From NCBI GenBank assembly GCA_009841165.1, contig VXMI01000228.1, positions 1 to 41,521 of the forward strand: a stretch of 41,521 bases of DNA, written 5' to 3'. Origin of the DNA: Gemmatimonadota bacterium (lineage in GTDB: Bacteria > Gemmatimonadota > Gemmatimonadetes > Longimicrobiales > Gaopeijiaceae). Below, one piece after another: positions 30,342 to 37,451 of the stretch. The notes under the pieces are model-generated. The model worked only from the letters and a program-made list of their open reading frames with translations. It made no database searches and was not told the origin of the DNA. The first letter of the stretch is position 1. The number at the start of each line of letters is the position of its first letter. The translations under genes and the position numbers were made by a program.

Positions 30342-31769
30342 CTACCCGTGCAACGCCTCGATCCGCCCGACCATCTCGCTGGATTCCCGCGGACCGAAGA
30401 GCCCGCCCAGGATCATGGCCGCGGCGCTGGCCGCGAGCGCGACGATCACCGGCGCCATGCCGACATCGACCATACCCAACTGCACCACCATGTAGACGCC
30501 CGCGCCCGAAACCACTGCCCCCACCCCACCCGCAAGGTTCGCCCGCTTCCACCAGAGGCCGGCCACGGTGGGCACAAACAGGCTTGAGCTGAGCACGCCG
30601 ACCCCGGCCGTGTAGAACTGGGTGATCAGTTCGGGCGGTGAGAACGCCCAGAGGAGGGCTGCGGTCCCGATCACCCAGGTCGTGACGATGCGCACGAGGC
30701 TGAGGGTGCGTTCGCTGGCGCGGCCGCGTCCCACCCCGCCCAGGATGTCGTGCGCGATCGCGGAGCTGCAGGCGAGAAGAAGCGCGTCCGTCGTGGACAT
30801 GACGGCGGCGAGCACGGCCGCGACGGCAATGCCGCGGATCAGCGGCGGAAACTGCGTCTCCATCACGCGCAGGAAGAGTTCGTCCGCGTCCTGAAGGCCG
30901 GGGAAGTCCATGCGGCCGACCGGCACGACGACGAGCACCGCCGCGAGGATCATCACGCTGTACATGAGCATCGACAGGTTCAGCGACATGCGCGCGCTGT
31001 CGGCGTCGCGCGCGGTGAATACCCGCATGACGATATGGGGGATCACGGGGATGGCCGTGGCCCAGATCACGAAGTAGCCGAGGTAGCTGGACACGGGCCG
31101 GTGCACGACCTGTCCCAGTTCGGGCGCCACGGCCGTGGCCTGGCTCATGATCTCGAAGGGCGATCCCACCCGCCACACGAGCACGGCGGCGGTGCCCACC
31201 ACGACCAGCACCATGAGGAAGCCCTGGATCACGTCGGTCCAGGTGATGGCGACCATGCCCCCGAACGAGACGTAGGCGACGAAGACCACCGTGGCGATCG
31301 CCAGCGCCGTGTTGTACGGGATCCCGAGCAGCGCCTCGGCGGCGATGCCGGCCGCCTTGAGCTGCGCGACGATATAGATCGTGAAGGCGATGACGATGAG
31401 GATCGGGACCAGGTAGCGGACCAGCGCGTGCGGATACCGGAAGCTCAGGAAGTCGGTGATCGTGAACTTGCCGAAGTTGCGGAGCGGCCTGGCGACGAGG
31501 ATGGACGCGAGAGAAAAGCCGACCACCGACCCGCCGAAGAGCGCCAGGGTCGCCGGAATGCCCTGCGCGTACGCCAGGCCCATGACGCCGATGATCGAAC
31601 CGCCGCTCGCCAGCGCCGCCATGATCGCCATCGAGTTGACGACCGTGCCGATGCGCCTGCCCGCGACCCAGTACTCGCTGCGGGAGGTCAGGACCTTCTT
31701 CGATGCCCAGATCCCGATCCCGATGCAGGCGGCCAGGTACACGCCGACGAGGGTGCGCTCGAGGAGCAT
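30342..31769 (-). CDS. sodium:solute symporter (SSS family)
   Basis: 475 aa, about 12-13 hydrophobic segments. SSS features: SRSEYWVAGRRIGTVVNSMA, ALASGGSIIGVMGLAYAQGI (sodium-site helix), ITDFLSFRYPHALVRYLVPI, and AVLAAVMSTTDALLLACSSA. The family imports sugars, amino acids, monocarboxylates or osmolytes with Na+. The closest overall style is the monocarboxylate/pantothenate/proline branch; the substrate is not decided. The ATG at 31769 overlaps the stop of the small 2-TM gene (TGATG), so they are translationally coupled, as in transporters with a small accessory subunit. Confidence 0.88.
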   Translation of the reverse strand: MLLERTLVGVYLAACIGIGIWASKKVLTSRSEYWVAGRRIGTVVNSMAIMAALASGGSIIGVMGLAYAQGIPATLALFGGSVVGFSLASILVARPLRNFGKFTITDFLSFRYPHALVRYLVPILIVIAFTIYIVAQLKAAGIAAEALLGIPYNTALAIATVVFVAYVSFGGMVAITWTDVIQGFLMVLVVVGTAAVLVWRVGSPFEIMSQATAVAPELGQVVHRPVSSYLGYFVIWATAIPVIPHIVMRVFTARDADSARMSLNLSMLMYSVMILAAVLVVVPVGRMDFPGLQDADELFLRVMETQFPPLIRGIAVAAVLAAVMSTTDALLLACSSAIAHDILGGVGRGRASERTLSLVRIVTTWVIGTAALLWAFSPPELITQFYTAGVGVLSSSLFVPTVAGLWWKRANLAGGVGAVVSGAGVYMVVQLGMVDVGMAPVIVALAASAAAMILGGLFGPRESSEMVGRIEALHG

Positions 31770-31975
31770 CAGTCCGAATCGCCCCGGCGCCGGAGGAAGG
31801 CCACGAGCGTGACCGTGGGCGAAACCAGCATCAGGGCCGCGATCAGCCAGCCGAACACGGCCATCCCGCCGACCTCGAGATCGCGCCAGGCTGGAATGAA
31901 CGCGAACGCGGCGAATGCGATGAGGAAGACGAGCGTCGCGCCTTCGCGGCGTACCATCGGGAAGAAGGACTTCAT
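31769..31975 (-). CDS. small 2-TM accessory protein of the SSS symporter
   Basis: 68 aa, starting at MKSFFPMVRREG. Two hydrophobic segments (TLVFLIAFAAFAFIPAW and GMAVFGWLIAALMLVSPTVT) and a basic C-terminus (FLRRRGDSD). Small two-TM proteins (DUF3311, DUF485, DUF4212, YhdT types) commonly precede SSS symporters and are needed for their function in some cases. This one fits by size, topology and a one-base stop-start overlap with the transporter. Exact family not determined. The open frame to 32059 adds a low-complexity N-terminus and is not preferred. Confidence 0.7.
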   Translation of the reverse strand: MKSFFPMVRREGATLVFLIAFAAFAFIPAWRDLEVGGMAVFGWLIAALMLVSPTVTLVAFLRRRGDSD

Positions 31976-32050
31976 GGGGTGGCAACCTCGGGCGATGCGG
32001 GCGGACAGCGCAACCGGCGACCGGGTCGCTGGGGGTCGATCCCTACCACC

Positions 32051-32101
32051 AAATGTCAATTGTATTTGTCATTTAGTCGAACCAAATGTATAATACACTT
32101 A
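32051..32101 (+). promoter_or_regulatory. consensus promoter with operator-like palindrome, predicted leaderless start
   Basis: TTGTCA (32066-32071), exactly 17 bases, TATAAT (32089-32094), and the A of the ATG at 32101 seven bases downstream, so the transcript should begin at or next to the start codon. AAATGTCAA (32051-32059) and TTGTCATTT (32066-32074) form an inverted repeat with one mismatch, covering the -35 box. A repressor bound there would block the promoter. The AT-rich stretch contrasts with the flanks. Confidence 0.65.
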
Positions 32102-33243
32102 TGATACGGCGTCCACAGTGGCTGGAGAGAATCCGGCGCGGATGGTCCGAACGCCCCATTGTCTGGCTTTCGGGTGTTCGGCGGGTGGGAAAGACCACCC
32201 TTGCGGGCATGGTGTCCGACATCACCTACTGCAACTGCGATCTGCCATCCACGGCCCGGGCGCTCGCCGACCCCGAACTCTTCCTCGGCGGCCAGAGACG
32301 GGGCGCGGTGCTCGTGCTCGACGAAGTGCACCGCCTTCCCGATCCCAGCCTGACGCTGAAGATCGCCGCTGACGAGTATCCACACCTCAGAGTCCTTGCC
32401 ACCGGCTCATCCACGCTGGCCGCGACCGGCAAGTTTCGTGACTCGCTTACGGGACGCAAGCATGCGGTCCACCTCTGTCCGGTCCTGTGGGAGGAATGTG
32501 CCGGCGCTTTCGGGATCGCGGACTTCGACCGCCGTCTTTTGCACGGCGGACTGCCGGAGGCGCTGCTGGCGGAGACCAAGTCTCCCCATGCGTTTGCGGA
32601 GTGGATCGACAGCTTCTACGCCCGGGATGTCCTGGAACTGTTCAGCGTCCGCAATCGCCAGGGGTTTCTTGGGCTGTTCAGGCTTCTGATGAGATGGAGC
32701 GGCGGGCAGGTCGACTACAGTCGCCTTTCCCGACTGACAGAGATGAGCCGCGTCACCGTCAAGTCCTATGTCGAGGCCCTTCAGATCGCGCACGCCATCC
32801 ACCTGCTGCGGCCGTTCCGCGGCGGCGGTGGCGGGGAAATCGTCAGCCGGCCCAAGTGTTATGCCTTCGACACGGGTTTCGTCACGTTCGAGCGCGGCTG
32901 GAATCGGATCAGGGAGGACGATCGCGGACTCCTGTGGGAACACCTGGTGCTGGACTCCCTCAGGTTCCGTCACCTGGACGACCACATCTTCTATTGGCGT
33001 GACAAGTCGGGGCGGGAGGTCGACTTCGTGGTTCGTCGGCCGGAAGGGCGCGTGGATACCTTCGAGTGCAAGATCGACCCGGATGAAGTCAGCCCGGCTC
33101 CGGTGGCGGCGTTCCGGCGCCGGTATCCACACGGGCGAGACTACGTTGTAGTTCCGGACGCGAAGCAGCCCTACCAGATCCGCAGGGGCGGGCGGACGTT
33201 TACCGTTTGCGGGACCAGCGGGCTTCCGGACCATCAGCGTTAG
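32101..33243 (+). CDS. AAA_14/DUF4143 ATPase
   Basis: 380 aa. Walker A SGVRRVGKTTL (24-34), Walker B LVLDEVHRL, and sensor TGSSTLAATGKFRDSLTGRK, the order typical of AAA_14 ATPases. The C-terminal DUF4143 region has a winged-helix-like part (YSRLSRLTEMSRVTVKSYVE) and a nuclease-like end (REVDFVVRRPEG, then TFECKI) resembling a PD-(D/E)xK core. These proteins are widespread, mobile accessory genes of unclear function, sometimes linked to defence or toxin-antitoxin loci. The ATG at 32101 is chosen over 32086 because the promoter -10 box sits inside the longer reading. No ribosome site is seen, in line with leaderless translation. Confidence 0.85.
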   Translation: MIRRPQWLERIRRGWSERPIVWLSGVRRVGKTTLAGMVSDITYCNCDLPSTARALADPELFLGGQRRGAVLVLDEVHRLPDPSLTLKIAADEYPHLRVLATGSSTLAATGKFRDSLTGRKHAVHLCPVLWEECAGAFGIADFDRRLLHGGLPEALLAETKSPHAFAEWIDSFYARDVLELFSVRNRQGFLGLFRLLMRWSGGQVDYSRLSRLTEMSRVTVKSYVEALQIAHAIHLLRPFRGGGGGEIVSRPKCYAFDTGFVTFERGWNRIREDDRGLLWEHLVLDSLRFRHLDDHIFYWRDKSGREVDFVVRRPEGRVDTFECKIDPDEVSPAPVAAFRRRYPHGRDYVVVPDAKQPYQIRRGGRTFTVCGTSGLPDHQR

Positions 33244-33306
33244 CTTTTCGGGTCCGTAGCCGACAGCGCTCACCGCTTCCCCAAGACACATCAAGGACCG
33301 CGACCC

Positions 33307-33909
33307 ATGTGCCCCACCACCGCCCCGTGCCACCGAGCCCGACCATTCCTTCGCACCGCCGCCGGCGCCCTGGCGTTCCTTGCGGTCGCGGCCGCCGCGA
33401 CGATGCCGTCGCCCTCCTCAGCCCAACAAAACGCAGCCCCGCCTGCCAACCCCGCCGACGTCGAGTCGATCGACGCCATCATCACCGCCCTCTACGACGT
33501 GATCTCGGGCGACGCGGGAGTGGCGCGCGACTGGGACCGCTTCCTGTCGCTGTTCGCGCCCGGCGGAACGCTAAGCCCGGTCGGACGGCCTCCCGGCGAG
33601 TCGACGTACCAGCGCCGGGTGATCACGCCCGGGGAGTATGCGGAGGGGGTCGGCGAGTCGCTCGAGGCCAACGGCTTCCATGAGGTCGAGATTTACCGGG
33701 TGACCGAGGAGTACGGCCAGATTGCCCACGCGTTCAGCACCTACGAGTCGCGGCGGCTGGCGAGCGATCCGGAGCCGTTCGCGCGCGGCATCAACTCGAT
33801 CCAGCTGATGAACGACGGCTCGCGCTGGTGGGTCGTGTCGATCTTCTGGCTCGGCGAGGGGCCGGCGCACCCGATCCCGGCGAAGTATCTGCCGGGGGGC
33901 GGGAGCTGA
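33307..33909 (+). CDS. exported SnoaL/NTF2-like protein
   Basis: 200 aa. Signal peptide: a basic start, then AAGALAFLAVAAAATM and a PSSAQQ site. The mature part (about 50-190) has the NTF2-like order of a helix pair (VESIDAIITALYDVISGDAG), the RDWDRFLSLFAPGGTL segment, and C-terminal strands ending in NDGSRWWVVSIFWLGEG. Members of this fold are small-molecule binding or isomerase-like; exported copies are common and uncharacterised. It lies alone between the ATPase and the second RHH/VapC pair, with no neighbour to suggest a role. Confidence 0.75.
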   Translation: MCPTTAPCHRARPFLRTAAGALAFLAVAAAATMPSPSSAQQNAAPPANPADVESIDAIITALYDVISGDAGVARDWDRFLSLFAPGGTLSPVGRPPGESTYQRRVITPGEYAEGVGESLEANGFHEVEIYRVTEEYGQIAHAFSTYESRRLASDPEPFARGINSIQLMNDGSRWWVVSIFWLGEGPAHPIPAKYLPGGGS

Positions 33910-33937
33910 CCGGAGTGGTCTGAAGGCCATCATCCTC

Positions 33938-33967
33938 TTGTGTATTACGAATGTAGTGCGCTATAAT
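33938..33967 (+). promoter_or_regulatory. promoter of the second RHH/VapC operon
   Basis: TTGTGT (33938-33943), an 18-base spacer and a perfect TATAAT (33962-33967), predicting a start near 33974. GAGAGGAGG follows before the ATG at 33990. The leader is only about 16 bases. Confidence 0.5.
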
Positions 33968-33989
33968 GCGCGCCCGAGAGGAGGATGGT

Positions 33990-34253
33990 ATGAGCACACG
34001 CACGGTAAGAATGGACGACGCCTCCGAGGCTACGCTGGCCGACCTGCAGCGGCGGACGGGGCTGTCCATTTCGGAGGTGATGAGGCGGGGCCTGCGCGCG
34101 TATGAACGGGAGCTGGACTCGGACATCACGAGGCGTCCCTACGAGGTGTACCAGAGCCTTGGGCTGCCGAGGGAAGGGGAGAGAGCGCTCGCACCTGCCG
34201 CGAAGGCCAAGGAGGCGGTGGCCGAGATCATCCGAAAGAAGCACGGACGATGA
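33990..34253 (+). CDS. ribbon-helix-helix antitoxin
   Basis: 87 aa. Beta strand TRTVRMDD, then helices EATLADLQRRTGL and ISEVMRRGLRAYERELDS, a CopG/Arc-type DNA-binding unit. The C-terminal region (RPYEVYQSLGLP, then a Lys/Ala-rich helix) should wrap the toxin. GGAGG precedes the ATG at 33990. The ATG of the PIN gene overlaps its stop (ATGA). It is not closely similar to the antitoxin at 1522 outside the DNA-binding part, so the two modules are separate acquisitions or old duplicates. Confidence 0.85.
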   Translation: MSTRTVRMDDASEATLADLQRRTGLSISEVMRRGLRAYERELDSDITRRPYEVYQSLGLPREGERALAPAAKAKEAVAEIIRKKHGR

Positions 34254-34753
34254 TTCTGGTCGATACCGGGCCGCTCGTGGCCCTGTTCGATGCGACCGAC
34301 CACAGCCACGCAGGTTGCCGGCGGATCCTGAGCCGACTGGACGACCGATTGGCGACAACACTTCCGGTCCTCACCGAAGCGTTTCACCTCTTGCGACCCG
34401 AGACGCACCGTGTCTCGGGCCTGATCGATTTCATTCGCGACGGTGGCGCTGCCGTTATTCCGCTGGAGCACGACGGCGCTACCCGCTGCTTCGAGCTGAT
34501 GCAGCGCTATGCGGACATTCCCATGGACTTCGCCGACGCTTCCATCGTCGCCGCTGCTGAACAGGTGGGCACCGACAAGGTCTTCACGCTGGACCGCAAG
34601 CACTTCGGCATCTACCGACTTGCGCGCGGCTACCACCAGGTCCCCTTCAGGATCGTCGGGGATCCGTCGGGCCCGCAGTTGGTGAGGGAGGGGGCAGCGG
34701 AGGCGGATCTGGTGGGAGCTGCCGTGCCGCTCTCCGAGGAGCCTGCCGGCTAG
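34250..34753 (+). CDS. vapC: PIN-domain ribonuclease toxin (VapC family)
   Basis: 167 aa. PIN acidic residues D5 (ILVDTGPLVALFD), E43 (PVLTEAFHLL), D96 (MDFADASIVAAA) and D115 (VFTLDRKHFG) are all present. The domain ends near 137; the last 25-30 residues are a variable tail. It is paired with the RHH antitoxin through a 4-base overlap. It belongs to the same PIN subgroup as the toxin at 1758: both keep the order TGPL-AL, E-A-F/CF, then a DIPM/DVPM-x-x-AD(A) segment. Confidence 0.88.
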   Translation: MILVDTGPLVALFDATDHSHAGCRRILSRLDDRLATTLPVLTEAFHLLRPETHRVSGLIDFIRDGGAAVIPLEHDGATRCFELMQRYADIPMDFADASIVAAAEQVGTDKVFTLDRKHFGIYRLARGYHQVPFRIVGDPSGPQLVREGAAEADLVGAAVPLSEEPAG

Positions 34754-35010
34754 CGCTGGACTAGGCAGGCCGTGGAATAAGTCTCCGCTGCATTCGGGAG
34801 GCGATGCATCCGGGCTGGTCCGCGGTGCTCACGCCCTCGCGATGTCAAGAAAACATTACATATTGTCATGTTTACATAACTTTCCGCGTTTCCGAAGCAC
34901 CACTCTGCGTTGCTCCTCGGGCGAATAGCTTCGCTATGCGCCCTTCGTCGCGCCTTGCCAGCCCGGCGCCTCGCCACCCTCGGTGCTACGCGGAGATTAT
35001 CCACGGCCTG
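34754..35010. other. intergenic spacer with AT-rich patch and strong hairpin
   Basis: No gene is seen here. At 34848-34881 there is an AT-rich island in which AAACAT and ATGTTT form a 6-bp inverted repeat and TTACAT occurs twice. At 34919-34929 and 34933-34943, GGGCGAATAGC and GCTATGCGCCC form an 11-bp stem with one mismatch and loop TTC. The flanks of the hairpin (TTGCTCCTC and TTCGTCGCGCC) resemble each side of REP-like or bulk intergenic repeats. Whether it recurs in the genome cannot be seen from one window. Confidence 0.5.
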
Positions 35011-36789
35011 CTAGCTGGGCCAGAAGAGTGGGATGAACAGGGTGGCCGTGATCAGGAGGATCAGGTTCAGCAGGCCGCCCACCTTGACGAAGTCCATGAA
35101 CCGGTACCCGCCGGGCCCGTAGATCATGACGTTGGTCTGATAGCCGAAGGGTGTGACGAAGGAGGCCGACGCCCCGAACATGACGGCGATGAGCAGCGCG
35201 TACGGGTTCACGCCGCCCTGCGTTGCCGCGATGATCGCGACCGGCGTAAGCATCACGGCGGTCGCGGCGTTGGACACCACTGCGGTCATTACGGCGGTCA
35301 TCAGGTAGAAGGCGGCGATCAGCCCGATCTCTCCCAGCGGCGACGAGAGGGTCACCACCCATCGCGCGAGCAACTCCGCCGCGCCGGTGGTCTCGAGCGC
35401 CAGGCCGAGCGGAATCAGACCCGCAAGCACGAAGATGACCAGCCATTCCACCTCACCGTAGATCTCCTCGACGTGCACGCAACGCGTGAACACCATCAGG
35501 ACCATGCCGGTGAGCGCGGCCGACATGATGTCGAGGACACCGAAACTTGCGCTTAGCACAACGCCGGCCATGATCGCCGCGGCGACGCCGGCCCGCGGCC
35601 TGTTCCCCGCGTCCGCCTTCACTTCCGCCAGTGGGACGAACCCGGGATCGTCGGCGAGACGCTGGAGCGCGGTCGTCGTCCCTCGTACCAGGAGCAGGTC
35701 GCCGACACGGAACGATATCTCCGCGAGTCTTTCCTGGACCGTGACACCGTGTTGCTGTATGGCGATCACCGCCGCATCGAAGTGTTGGGCGAAGTTCAGA
35801 TCGCGGAGGGTCCGGCCAACGAGACTCGATCCGGGCGCCACGAGAACCTCGACCAGCCGGCCGCGTCCGCCCGCCCGGTCAAGTTCATGCTCCTTCCGTT
35901 CCCTGGGGGTCTCGAGTTGCTGCCGGCGCGCGAGCTCGAGGAGGTGCTCGGCGGGCCCCTGGACGTACAGGATGTCGCCCGGCCGTATGTGGCGGTCACC
36001 GTGCGGCGCGGTGATCTCCTGGTCGCCCCGTTCGATGTCCAGCACCGTGACGCCATAGCGTTCACCCCACCTCAACTGGGCCAGTGAGCGGCCGTTAGCG
36101 GGCGAATCCTCCGGGACGTGCAGTTCCGTGACGAAGCGGCGGACGTCGTACTTGGCGGACAGGTCCGGGGGCTGGAAGCGCCGCGGCAGCAGCACGCGGC
36201 CGGCTGTGAAGAGAAAAAGCAGACCCACGGCCAGACTGATCAGCCCCAGCGGGGTGATCGAGAACATGCCGAGGGCGTCGTACCCGCGCCTCATCGCCTC
36301 GCCGTGCACGACCAGGTTGGTGGTGGTGCCCATCAGGGTGACCGTCCCCCCGAGAATCGAGACGAACGAGAGCGGCATGAGGTACCTCGAGGCCGGCTCC
36401 TCGGCCTGATCGGCGAGCGCGAGGAACACGGGCATGAAAACCAGCACGACCGCGGTGGTCATCAGAAAGGGGGAAAGGAGCGCGCAGATGAGGCAGAGCG
36501 CGAACATCCGCGAGTACTTGCCGCCGAGGGGTGCGGTGCGCGCCCATGCTCCGATGGCGGCCACGAGGCCGGTCTTGCGGAGCCCCAGGCCAAGCACGAG
36601 CATCGAGCCGACCGTCACGGTGGCGCGGCTGGACAGACCCGATACGGCCTCGGCCGGCGTGAGGATGCCGCTCAGGAGGAGCACGACCGGAACCGCCAGG
36701 GCGACCTGGTCCACCCGGATCCGGTCGAGGGCGAACAGGACGAGCGCTGCCAGCGTCACGCCGAGCACGAGTGCGATATCGAAGGTCAT
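35011..36789 (-). CDS. SLC13/DASS-family transporter with two internal RCK_C domains
   Basis: 592 aa. N-terminal membrane half (about 1-200, with LMTTAVVLVFMPVFLALADQ and TLMGTTTNLVVHG), then two soluble TrkA_C/RCK_C domains (about 205-290, ITAPHGDRHIRPGDILYVQG; and about 300-385, LVGRTLRDLNFAQHFDAAVI), then a second membrane half (SNAATAVMLTPVAIIAATQG, SFVTPFGYQTNVMIYGPGGY). The two SNAAT/TTTN-type hairpins mark the substrate and Na+ sites of divalent anion:Na+ symporters. Relatives with RCK_C insertions move sulfate, citrate or other anions. Substrate not decided. No ribosome site is clear and it is not in an obvious operon. Confidence 0.85.
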   Translation of the reverse strand: MTFDIALVLGVTLAALVLFALDRIRVDQVALAVPVVLLLSGILTPAEAVSGLSSRATVTVGSMLVLGLGLRKTGLVAAIGAWARTAPLGGKYSRMFALCLICALLSPFLMTTAVVLVFMPVFLALADQAEEPASRYLMPLSFVSILGGTVTLMGTTTNLVVHGEAMRRGYDALGMFSITPLGLISLAVGLLFLFTAGRVLLPRRFQPPDLSAKYDVRRFVTELHVPEDSPANGRSLAQLRWGERYGVTVLDIERGDQEITAPHGDRHIRPGDILYVQGPAEHLLELARRQQLETPRERKEHELDRAGGRGRLVEVLVAPGSSLVGRTLRDLNFAQHFDAAVIAIQQHGVTVQERLAEISFRVGDLLLVRGTTTALQRLADDPGFVPLAEVKADAGNRPRAGVAAAIMAGVVLSASFGVLDIMSAALTGMVLMVFTRCVHVEEIYGEVEWLVIFVLAGLIPLGLALETTGAAELLARWVVTLSSPLGEIGLIAAFYLMTAVMTAVVSNAATAVMLTPVAIIAATQGGVNPYALLIAVMFGASASFVTPFGYQTNVMIYGPGGYRFMDFVKVGGLLNLILLITATLFIPLFWPS

Positions 36790-36842
36790 GGGGTGTGAAA
36801 GATAGTGGCTTCCGACACGGTCGCCTGACAGGTTCTGATTGA

Positions 36843-37091
36843 CCGGGGCGCGCCGGGAAACGGAAGGCTACGGCGGCGCTCGCGGCGATGGGGCTGACGG
36901 CCTCGGAGGCCGTGCGGCTGTTCTTCCACCGGATCGCGGTCGATCAGGCTTTCCCCCTCGAACTCAACGTGCCGAACGCCCGGACCCGACGGGCGATGGC
37001 CGAGTCGGAAGAGATGATGAGACGGGGGACGGCGCGATTCGCCAGCGCTGACGAGGTGTTTGCGGAGCTCGAAGAAGCCCGCGGCCAGTAA
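36843..37091 (+). pseudogene. RelB/DinJ-type antitoxin relic, N-terminus lost
   Basis: In the frame that ends at TAA 37089-37091 the peptide reads KATAALAAMGLTASEAVRLF, then AVDQAFPLELNVPNARTRRA and SADEVFAELEEARGQ. This is the core and C-terminus of DinJ/RelB, including the VPNA signature. An in-frame TGA at 36840-36842 precedes it and the usual N-terminal dimerisation strand is absent. The first usable ATG is 36888 (67 codons left). DinJ proteins are normally about 85-95 aa, so the DNA-binding strand is gone. The toxin remnant follows in the same frame. Confidence 0.6.
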
Positions 37092-37367
37092 GCGATCATG
37101 CTCCACCTCATCGCCAACGAGGCTCCGCTCGGCCCCGAACGGAGGGATCATGCGCTACGGGGCGCGTGGGCGAATCACCGGGAATGCCATGTTACAGGAC
37201 TGCGCGATCTGCGCTTTCTGCTGTTTGACTGGACCCTGTTGGATCGTGCCGCGAAAGCGGGAAAACCTGTACCTGAATGGCGGGAGTCCGGCGCGCTGGC
37301 GGACCCTCTTCTCGGGCGTGATAGACGGTTGTACCAAGCCATGCCCGGCGACATGTGCGTGTGCTAA
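37092..37367 (+). pseudogene. YafQ/RelE-type toxin fragment
   Basis: In frame after the DinJ stop: MLHLIANEAPLGPERRDHAL and RGAWANHRECHV, the middle of YafQ (LP..RDHxLxGxWxxxRxCH). The first third of the toxin is missing and the part after CHV departs from the usual IY core; a far weaker match RESGALADPLLG may be the remains of the usual R-x-G-T-H-x-D-L-F end. The fused order (antitoxin end, 6 bases, middle of toxin) suggests a deletion within a dinJ-yafQ operon. It ends near 37367 but only about 37098-37193 is clearly homologous. Not expected to be active. Confidence 0.5.
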
Positions 37368-37373
37368 GACATC

Positions 37374-37398
37374 AGCCCGGGGGAGAAACCGGGCCCCC
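37374..37398. terminator. GC-rich hairpin between the YafQ relic and the LRR gene
   Basis: GCCCGG and CCGGGC, separated by GGGAGAAA, form a perfect 6-bp stem, about 55 bases past the stop of the LRR-metzincin gene (minus strand). No T-run follows, so it is at best a weak terminator. Confidence 0.25.
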
Positions 37399-37451
37399 TT
37401 GCGTCTGGGCATCGGCAAACACGCCCAGTGAGCGTATGGTTGATCGTTAGC

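Noticed and set aside
30750-32093. 447-aa plus-strand ORF
   Set aside because: Antisense to the SSS symporter and rich in Asp/His/Arg. No domain and no ribosome site.
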